Source of the DNA: Novosphingobium percolationis
GTDB lineage: Bacteria; Pseudomonadota; Alphaproteobacteria; Sphingomonadales; Sphingomonadaceae
Direction: 5' to 3'
DNA length: 64,000 bases
NCBI RefSeq assembly: GCF_020179425.1
Contig: NZ_JAILYM010000002.1
Span: 682,001 to 746,000 of the forward strand
Below, one piece after another: positions 57,653-64,000 of the stretch. The number at the start of each line of letters is the position of its first letter. Position 1 is the first letter of the stretch. The position numbers were made by a program, and so were the translations under genes. The notes under the pieces were generated by a model. The model did not search any database. It was not told where the DNA came from and saw nothing but the letters and a program-made list of their open reading frames with translations.

Positions 57653-60535
57653 TCATTCGCCGAACGTGCGCTGCCACCAGCCGCGACGCGGGCTTGCACC
57701 TTCGCCGCCTTCGGCCTCTGCCGTCGCGTCCGCTGCAGGCTCTGCCGCAGGTTCGGCGACCGGCGCAGCGTCCGCTTCCGGTGCCGCTTCGGCGATCACG
57801 GGCGCTTCGGCGGCGACGGTGTCGGCCTTCTTGCGACGCGTGCGCTTGGGCTTGGCGGGCGCTTCAGCGGCGGGTGCCTCTTCGGCCACGGGCGCTTCGG
57901 CCACGGGCGCGGCTTCGGTTTCCGCCACGACGTCGGCCTTCTTGCGGCGGGTGCGCTTGGGCTTTGCGGGGGCTTCCTCGGCCGGGGCTTCGGCAGCGGG
58001 TGCCGCTTCGGCAACCGGAGCTTCGGCTTCGGGCGCGGCTTCGGCGACGGTGTCAGCCTTCTTGCGACGGGTGCGCTTGGGCTTTGCCGGAGCTTCGGCG
58101 GCCGGGGCTTCCGGAGTCGCAGCTTCGTCGGCCGGGGCGTCCTGCGCCGGAGCATCGGCAACGGCGACTTCGGCAACCGGAGCTTCCGCCCCTGCGTCCG
58201 CGGCTTCGCCTTCGGCCTGTTCGCCCGCTTCGCCTTCACCGTTCAGATCGCCTTCGCGGCCACCGCGACGGCGACGGCTGCGACGACGACGACGGCGACC
58301 GCCGCGTTCCTCGTTGCCGTCTTCACCGCCTTCGGCGTTCCCGGTGTCGTCGTTACCGCCTTCCGCAGTGTCGACCGTAACGGCTTCGCCTTCGGCTTCG
58401 GCATCGGTATCGGCTTCATCCGAGCCTTCGCCGTCGTTGGCGCCGCCTTCGGCACCTTCGTCGTCACGACGATCGCGGCCACGACCCCGACGGCGCTTGC
58501 GGCGCTTGCGGCGCGAGCCGTCGCGGCCGTCGTCGTCGCCATCGCGCGCTTCGCGGCCGGCATTGCGCCCAGCTTCACGACCGCCTTCGCCGCGCTCTTC
58601 GACGGCTTCGTCCTCGGCGTCGAACTCGTCCTCGACGTCGTCCTCATCGTCTTCGACCAGTTCGACGATCGGGGCGAACTTGGGCACGAATTCGGGGCGC
58701 GGCCCGCGCGAGGCGACGCGCATCTTTGCGCCTTCGTTCTCGCCTTCGGGAATCACTTCGACGGCGACGCCATAGCGGTCCTCGATCTCGGCCAGATCGG
58801 TGCGCTTGGCGTTGAGGACGTAGATCGCCGCTTCCTGGCTGGCATAGAGCGTGACGACGTTGCCCTTGCCCTTGGCGGCTTCGTCCTCGATCATGCGAAG
58901 CGCGGACAGGCCGGCCGACGAGGCGGTGCGGACGAGGCCCGAACCATCGCAGTGCGGGCAGGCGCGGGTGGTGGCTTCGAGCACGCCGGTGCGCAGGCGC
59001 TGGCGGCTCATCTCCATCAGGCCGAAGCCCGAGATGCGGCCGACCTGGATGCGCGCGCGGTCGTTCTTGAGCGCGTCCTTCATCGCCTTTTCGACCTTAC
59101 GGATGTTCGATCCGTATTCCATGTCGATGAAGTCGATGACCACGAGGCCGGCCATGTCGCGCAGGCGCAGCTGGCGGGCGATTTCGCGCGCGGCTTCGAG
59201 GTTGGTGGCAACCGCGGTCTGTTCGATGCCGTGTTCCTTGGTGGAACGGCCCGAGTTGATGTCGATCGACACCAGCGCCTCGGTCGGGTTGATGACGAGA
59301 TAGCCGCCCGACTTGAGCTGCACGACCGGATCATACATCGCGGTCAGCTGGTCCTCGGCGCCATAGCGCTGGAACAGCGGCACCGGATCGGCATACTGCT
59401 TCACCCGCTTGGCGTGGCTGGGCATCAGCAGCTTCATGAAGTCCTTGGCCGCGCGATAGCCGTATTCGCCTTCGACGACGACTTCCTCGATCTCGCGATT
59501 GTAGATGTCGCGGATCGCGCGCTTGACCAGATCGCTGTCCGAATGGATCAGCGCGGGCGCGCTGGAATGCAGCGTGCGCTCGCGGATCTCGTCCCACAGG
59601 CGGGCGAGGTAGTCGAAGTCGCGCTTGATCTCGGGCTTGGTGCGCTGGAGCCCTGCGGTGCGGACGATGCAGCTCATCGAGCGGGGCAGTTCCAGCTCGG
59701 AAATGATCGTCTTGAGGCGCTTGCGGTCGGCCGCCGAGTTGATCTTGCGGCTGATGCCGCCGCCATGGCTCGAATTGGGCATGAGCACGCAGTAGCGGCC
59801 AGCGAGGCTGAGATAGGTGGTGAGGGCGGCGCCCTTGTTGCCGCGCTCTTCCTTGACGACCTGCACCAGCAGCACCTGGCGGCGCTGGATCACGTCCTGG
59901 ATCTTGTAGCGACGGCGCAGCGCCATGCGCTTGGCGCGCAGTTCGTCGGCTTCCTTGCCCTGCGCGCGGCCCTGGCGACGGCCACGACGCGGACGGCGCT
60001 GGCCGCCTTCATCGCCGTTTTCGTCCGACGCTTCGGCGCCGTCTTCGTTGTCGTGCTCGCCTTCTTCGTCGAAGCCGTTTTCGACGACGCCGCCCTCGAT
60101 CGTGGCGACATGATCCTTTTCGGAGGTGTCGACTTCGGTCACGCCGCCCGAGAAGTCGCCTTCATCGCCGGATTCGTAGCCGTCTTCGCCTTCGTAGTCG
60201 TCGTATTCGGCATCGTCGGCAGCGCGCAGCGCGGCCTCTTCCTCGGCGTGGGCGGCTTCTTCGGCGAGCAGCGCCTCGCGGTCTTCCTTGGGGATCTGGT
60301 AGTAATCGGGGTGGATTTCGCTGAACGCGAGGAACCCGTGCCGATTGCCGCCGAAGTCCACAAAGGCCGCCTGCAGCGACGGCTCTACGCGGGTGACCTT
60401 GGCGAGGTAGATGTTGCCCTTGATCTGCTTGTGATCGGCAGATTCAAAGTCGAATTCTTCAATACGGTTGCCCTTGAGCACCGCCACCCGGGTTTCTTCC
60501 TGGTGGCGCGCATCGATCAGCATACGCGTGGTCAT
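57653..60535 (-). CDS. rne: Ribonuclease E
   Basis: This is a 960-residue endoribonuclease that starts mRNA decay and rRNA/tRNA processing and scaffolds the degradosome. The N-terminal catalytic half has the S1 domain (about 35-130) with a long acidic insert (about 95-200), the DNase I-like region with VVIDFIDMEYGSNIRKVE (metal-binding Asp), GFGLMEMSRQRLR and the Zn-link CPHC in TRACPHCDGSG. The C-terminal 370 residues are disordered: acidic, then Arg-rich (RRKRRKRRRGRGRDRR), then Ala/Glu/Pro-rich with three copies of PAKPKRTRRKKAD, probable RNA-binding patches. It ends in GWWQRTFGE. The long disordered tail fits RNase E rather than RNase G. Confidence 0.93.
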   Translation of the reverse strand: MTTRMLIDARHQEETRVAVLKGNRIEEFDFESADHKQIKGNIYLAKVTRVEPSLQAAFVDFGGNRHGFLAFSEIHPDYYQIPKEDREALLAEEAAHAEEEAALRAADDAEYDDYEGEDGYESGDEGDFSGGVTEVDTSEKDHVATIEGGVVENGFDEEGEHDNEDGAEASDENGDEGGQRRPRRGRRQGRAQGKEADELRAKRMALRRRYKIQDVIQRRQVLLVQVVKEERGNKGAALTTYLSLAGRYCVLMPNSSHGGGISRKINSAADRKRLKTIISELELPRSMSCIVRTAGLQRTKPEIKRDFDYLARLWDEIRERTLHSSAPALIHSDSDLVKRAIRDIYNREIEEVVVEGEYGYRAAKDFMKLLMPSHAKRVKQYADPVPLFQRYGAEDQLTAMYDPVVQLKSGGYLVINPTEALVSIDINSGRSTKEHGIEQTAVATNLEAAREIARQLRLRDMAGLVVIDFIDMEYGSNIRKVEKAMKDALKNDRARIQVGRISGFGLMEMSRQRLRTGVLEATTRACPHCDGSGLVRTASSAGLSALRMIEDEAAKGKGNVVTLYASQEAAIYVLNAKRTDLAEIEDRYGVAVEVIPEGENEGAKMRVASRGPRPEFVPKFAPIVELVEDDEDDVEDEFDAEDEAVEERGEGGREAGRNAGREARDGDDDGRDGSRRKRRKRRRGRGRDRRDDEGAEGGANDGEGSDEADTDAEAEGEAVTVDTAEGGNDDTGNAEGGEDGNEERGGRRRRRRSRRRRGGREGDLNGEGEAGEQAEGEAADAGAEAPVAEVAVADAPAQDAPADEAATPEAPAAEAPAKPKRTRRKKADTVAEAAPEAEAPVAEAAPAAEAPAEEAPAKPKRTRRKKADVVAETEAAPVAEAPVAEEAPAAEAPAKPKRTRRKKADTVAAEAPVIAEAAPEADAAPVAEPAAEPAADATAEAEGGEGASPRRGWWQRTFGE

Positions 60536-61152
60536 TATGGAGTCTCCAGCCGCGCGGCCGCGGGACGTATCCCGGGAACTGGGCGCGGATCATTGTTGTG
60601 GCGCGAAAGGCGCGCGCGCCGACCGGCGGTCGGCGGCAGGGCTTCGCGAATGCGGTGTTGCGGGGGGCAGGCGCGGACGGATCGTCCATGCGCAAGCCGC
60701 CCGACGGCGGCAGGTTCGTGTCTGCGGCGATGACGATCGGCAGGAAAGCGCGCGTGCCGACCTGTGCCCGAGCGGCATGGTCCCCAAAGGGAACCTCGCG
60801 CTGGACATGGACTCGGCTCATCATCACGGCATCAACCTCTGGCGCGGGAGCGGGCGCGGATGCGCTTGTCTTCTCCCGCAATCTTCGTCGCAAGACATGC
60901 GGCGGGCAGTGCCACCTTGTCCGTTCCCTGCCGGTCCCGCGCGCTTGGTTCTTGCGTATCGGGAGGTTCCGGCGGGGCGGGCCTTTGGCCAGCCAGCTTG
61001 CGATACTTGGGGTGCTAGCACCGCAATTGCCAAGCGGCAATTAAATTGCGTTGCGGAAGAATGACGGGATTGGAGCGGGTTGTCGGCATCCAGAACAGGC
61101 CGGCATAACGGGCTGGACCGGGGACACGCGCGCGTTGCATAGCGCGGGGCGG
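60536..61152. other. Long rne leader/promoter region, no convincing gene
   Basis: This 617-bp gap lies between divergent rne and amidase genes. It contains hairpins CCGACC-ggc-GGTCGG (60619-60633), GGGA-cgta-TCCC just before rne, and AATTGCC-aagc-GGCAATT (61025-61042) in an AT-rich patch that is the likeliest promoter area. RNase E commonly controls its own mRNA through a structured leader, so a long 5' UTR is plausible. Frames of up to 200 codons run through it on both strands but lack ribosome sites and recognisable protein features. Confidence 0.45.
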
Positions 61153-62043
61153 ATGAACGGGCGGGCGATCTTGAAGCAGGCGGCTTTGGCGGTGGGGCTG
61201 GCCCTGCCGCTGGTGGCGTTCGCGGCCTTCGGCATGGCGCTGTGGCAGGCGCGGCAGGTGGCGCGCGCGCAGGCCTATGTCGTGCGCGTGCCGCTGCCCG
61301 TGCAGGGCGCGCGGCTCGGGCTGCCGCCGATCGAGGGGCCGCAGGATGCCAGCCGCCCGCTGGTGGTGATCGATGCCGGGCATGGCGGGCACGATCCCGG
61401 CGCGGCGGGTGCGGATGGCGCGCGGGAAAAGGATGTGACGCTGCTGCTGGCGCGCGCGGTGCGCGATGCGCTGCTGCGCGAAGGGCGCGTGCGCGTGGCG
61501 CTGACGCGGGACAGTGACCGCTTTCTGGTGCTGGACGAGCGCGCGGACCTGGCGCGCAGGCTGGGGGCGGACCTGTTCGTTTCGGTCCATGCCGATGCGG
61601 CCGACAATGCGCAGGCGAGCGGGGCGACGGTCTATACGCTGTCGGACCGGGGCAGCGATGCCGTGGCCGATGCGGTGGCGCGGCGCGAGAACCGGGCCGA
61701 CGGGCTGGGCGATGCGGGCGCGGGTGGGGCGTCGGATGCGGTGTCGTCGATCCTCGTCGACCTGTCGCAGAGCGAGATGCGCGCGCGCAGCGCGGCCTTT
61801 GCGGGGCTGGTGGTGCGCGAAGGGCAGGGGCGCATCGCCTTCCATGCCGAGCCGCAGCGCGAGGCGGCGTTCGTGGTGCTGAAGTCGCTCGACCTGCCTT
61901 CGGCGCTGGTCGAGGCGGGGTATATCAGCAATGCGGGCGATGCGGCGCTGATGGCCGACCCCGCGTGGCGCGCGCGCTTTGCCGAGGTGCTGGCGCGGGC
62001 GGTGGGGATTGCGCTCGCCCGGCAGGAGGCGGGCGCGCCCTGA
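61153..62043 (+). CDS. N-acetylmuramoyl-L-alanine amidase (AmiC type)
   Basis: This is a 296-residue amidase_3 zinc enzyme that splits the peptide stem from peptidoglycan during septum cleavage. An N-terminal membrane anchor or uncleaved signal (about 10-32, AALAVGLALPLVAFAAFGMAL) precedes the catalytic domain. Zinc ligands are His77 (IDAGHGGHDPGA), Glu92 (GAREKDVTLLLA) and His146 (FVSVHADA), and the catalytic Glu is in ALVEAGYISN. An Ala/Ser/Gly-rich insert between the last two ligands resembles the regulatory helix of AmiB/AmiC. There is no AMIN domain. It is followed 57 bp later by a PBP1A gene, a pairing conserved in this order. Confidence 0.9.
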   Translation: MNGRAILKQAALAVGLALPLVAFAAFGMALWQARQVARAQAYVVRVPLPVQGARLGLPPIEGPQDASRPLVVIDAGHGGHDPGAAGADGAREKDVTLLLARAVRDALLREGRVRVALTRDSDRFLVLDERADLARRLGADLFVSVHADAADNAQASGATVYTLSDRGSDAVADAVARRENRADGLGDAGAGGASDAVSSILVDLSQSEMRARSAAFAGLVVREGQGRIAFHAEPQREAAFVVLKSLDLPSALVEAGYISNAGDAALMADPAWRARFAEVLARAVGIALARQEAGAP

Positions 62044-62100
62044 CCCCTCGCGAATGGGCCACTGGCCTAGCAGGGAAGCGGCGTGCTAGAGGGCGCGACG

Positions 62101-64000
62101 ATGGCTGATGATTTGCCCCAGAACGAGCCCGGCGCGCAGCGCTTCCGTATCCGTCGCGGCGCCGCAGGGCTGCTGGAGTCCGATCTTGTCGGCAGGGCGC
62201 GGCAGGCGTGGTCGACGAACAAGTGGGTGCGGCGCGCGGGCTATGCGTTGCTGGCGTTCCTGGTGCTCTATGCGATCGTGTGGGTGACGGTGATCCGCAC
62301 GCTGCCGTCCGCCGACAAGCTGCTGACCTACCAGCCGCCGCTGCCGACGATGGTGCGCGGCAACGATGGCGAGATCGTGTCGAGTTATGCGCGTGAACGC
62401 CGCGTGCAGCTGCGCTTCGTCGATTTTCCCGAGCCGCTGATCAACGCGTTCCTCTCGGCCGAGGACAAGACCTTCTGGACCCACGGCGGGATCGACTACC
62501 TCGGCTTTGCGGGCGCGGTGGTCGATTATGCGACGAAGTACGGGTCCGGCCAGCGCGCCAAGGGTGGGTCCACCATCACGCAGCAGGTGGCCAAGAACAT
62601 CCTTGTCGGCGACGAATATTCGGTCAGCCGCAAGCTCAAGGAAATCCTGCTGGCGCGCAAGATCGAGGGCGTGCTGAGCAAGCAGCAGATCCTTGAGCTT
62701 TATCTCAACGAGATCCCGCTGGGGCGCCAGAGCTTCGGCGTGCAGGCGGCGGCGCGCGCCTATTTCGACAAGGACGTGGGCGACCTGAAGCTGCACGAGG
62801 CGGCGTTCCTGGCGATCCTGCCCAAGGCGCCCGAGCGCTATGGCCGCAAGAAGTACGAGACGCAGGCGCTCACGCGGCGCAACTGGGTGCTCGACCAGAT
62901 GGTCAAGAACGGCTGGGCGACGCGTGCGCAGGCCGACGAGGCCAAGGCGCAGCCGCTGGGCCTCGTCCAGCGCCGCGCCGAGAACTATACGGCGGATGCC
63001 GGGTACTTCCTTGAAGAAGTGCGGCGCCAGCTGATCGACAAGTTCGGCGAGAACGCCGACAACGGGCCGAACAGCGTCTATGCGGGCGGACTGTGGGTGC
63101 GCACTTCGCTCGACACGCAGTTGCAGAAGGCGGCGCAATCGTCGCTGCGCACCGGGCTGCTGCGCTATTCGGCGGGGCGCGCGTGGAGCGGGCCGATCGC
63201 GACGATCAATGTCGACGACAACTGGCAGGGCGAACTCGTCGCCAGCAATATCTCGATCAACTACCAGGACTGGCGCATCGGCGTGGTGCTGAAGGGCGGC
63301 GGCGGGAACGGCACGATCGGGTTCGCCGATGGTTCGACCGGGCCGCTGTGGGGCGTGTCCGACGCGATGAAGCCGGGCCACGTGATCGCGGTCGCGCCTT
63401 CGGGTGGCGGCTGGACGGTGCGCGTGGTTCCGGAAGTTTCGGGCGGCATGGTGGTGGAAGACCCGCAAAGCGGGCGCGTGCTGGCGATGCAGGGCGGTTT
63501 CGATTCCCGATTGGGTTCGTTCAACCGCGCGACGCAGGCCAACCGTCAGCCGGGCTCCACGATCAAGCCCTTCGTCTATGCGACGGCGCTCGACAACGGG
63601 ATGACGCCGGCCTCGCCGGTGCTGGATGGCACGTTCTGCGTCTATCAGGGCGCGGCGCTGGGGCAGAAGTGCTTCCGCAACTTCGACATGCGCGGGGCAG
63701 GCGGCACGCATACCATGCGCTGGGGGCTGGAACAGTCGCGCAACCTGATGACGGTGCGCATCGCCAACGACACCGGCATGGACAAGGTGGTCCGCACGAT
63801 CAAGAACGTGGGGATCGGCGATTACCAGCCGTTCCTCTCCATGGCGCTGGGCGCGGGCGACACCACGGTGGCGCGCATGGTCAACGCCTATGCCGCGCTC
63901 GCCAACCATGGCCGTCAGCACGAACAGACGCTGGTCGACTACGTGCAGGACCGCAACGGCAAGGTGGTGTGGAAGGCCGACAACCGCGATTGTGCGGGGT
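62101..64000 (+). CDS. mrcA: Penicillin-binding protein 1A, 3' truncated
   Basis: The first 633 residues of a class A PBP are visible; the frame is open to the last base. A cytosolic tail and one membrane helix (about 47-66, AGYALLAFLVLYAIVWVTVI) precede the GT51 glycosyltransferase with catalytic Glu121 in SAEDKTFWTHGGID, then GGSTITQQVAKN and KLKEILLARKIE. An OB-like segment follows (about 340-455). The transpeptidase has the Ser486-x-x-Lys489 motif in QPGSTIKPF and SRN at 546-548. The KTG motif lies beyond the window. It polymerises and cross-links peptidoglycan and is probably cotranscribed with the amidase. Confidence 0.93.
   Translation, partial: MADDLPQNEPGAQRFRIRRGAAGLLESDLVGRARQAWSTNKWVRRAGYALLAFLVLYAIVWVTVIRTLPSADKLLTYQPPLPTMVRGNDGEIVSSYARERRVQLRFVDFPEPLINAFLSAEDKTFWTHGGIDYLGFAGAVVDYATKYGSGQRAKGGSTITQQVAKNILVGDEYSVSRKLKEILLARKIEGVLSKQQILELYLNEIPLGRQSFGVQAAARAYFDKDVGDLKLHEAAFLAILPKAPERYGRKKYETQALTRRNWVLDQMVKNGWATRAQADEAKAQPLGLVQRRAENYTADAGYFLEEVRRQLIDKFGENADNGPNSVYAGGLWVRTSLDTQLQKAAQSSLRTGLLRYSAGRAWSGPIATINVDDNWQGELVASNISINYQDWRIGVVLKGGGGNGTIGFADGSTGPLWGVSDAMKPGHVIAVAPSGGGWTVRVVPEVSGGMVVEDPQSGRVLAMQGGFDSRLGSFNRATQANRQPGSTIKPFVYATALDNGMTPASPVLDGTFCVYQGAALGQKCFRNFDMRGAGGTHTMRWGLEQSRNLMTVRIANDTGMDKVVRTIKNVGIGDYQPFLSMALGAGDTTVARMVNAYAALANHGRQHEQTLVDYVQDRNGKVVWKADNRDCAG

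Noticed and set aside
57608..60733. A 1041-codon open frame on the + strand opposite rne
   Set aside because: It mirrors the rne coding frame, has no ribosome site and repeats low-complexity residues. It is a product of GC-rich third positions.
60459..61040. 193-codon frame on the minus strand in the rne leader
   Set aside because: It has an Arg/Pro-rich composition, overlaps the rne start and lacks a ribosome site.

Overview
The window is GC-rich, densely coding alphaproteobacterial DNA, most likely from a sphingomonad (Novosphingobium/Sphingomonas type). The pointers are a class I lysyl-tRNA synthetase, an HWE kinase with a LOV sensor, a complete exosortase A (XrtA) exopolysaccharide locus in the arrangement typical of this order, RcnB-like and Flp-pilin genes, and palindromic intergenic repeats of a kind common in these genomes. 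I see no rRNA, tRNA, CRISPR array, insertion sequence or prophage. This reads as chromosomal core plus one large EPS locus.

Layout. 1-4.9 kb: the end of fabH, ihfA, a MerR regulator, a SixA-type phosphatase and a DinG-like helicase. 5-9 kb: an isolated short flagellin, a short-chain dehydrogenase, a PH-domain membrane protein and metY. 9-15 kb: class I lysS, an SGNH hydrolase, DUF1003 and DUF885 proteins and a 2OG-Fe(II) oxygenase. 15-25 kb: a MarR-like regulator that probably starts at TTG, an RcnB-like Asp/Arg-rich protein, ettA, an RTX protein, a dienelactone hydrolase, an M28 peptidase, a sensor kinase and a thiolase. 25-32.6 kb: an M20 amidohydrolase with a thioesterase, a blue-light LOV-HWE kinase with a receiver, an HSL-type hydrolase, a tyrosine phosphatase, a beta-barrel-like protein and trxB.

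32.7-51.3 kb is the XrtA locus. The leftward arm holds two exosortase-associated hydrolases, an acyl carrier protein and a GNAT/FemAB protein. The rightward arm holds an AMP-forming ligase, a LysA-like PLP decarboxylase, a Wza-type export lipoprotein, a Wzz-type chain-length protein, a BY-kinase, an outer-membrane barrel, an ExeA-like ATPase, a polysaccharide deacetylase, a FemAB protein, a glycosyltransferase, exosortase A fused to EpsI, and an Asn-synthase-type amidotransferase. These genes would build and export a polysaccharide and process PEP-CTERM proteins. The ligase, ACP, decarboxylase and acyltransferases look like a route that activates and modifies a carboxylic or amino acid to decorate it. 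A CHASE2-EAL c-di-GMP phosphodiesterase follows on the same strand.

53.7-64 kb: a tiny free-standing transcription unit encoding a Trp-Trp peptide followed by a strong terminator, then zapE, a thioesterase, sdhB away from other sdh genes, a Flp pilin, a methyltransferase, rne with a long structured leader, an N-acetylmuramoyl-L-alanine amidase and the start of a PBP1A gene that runs off the window. The most unusual signals are the orphan Trp-leader-like unit (53673-53832), the carboxylate-activation module at the XrtA locus, and a five-copy 10-11 bp tandem repeat (34190-34241) in front of a hydrolase gene that lacks a normal start.
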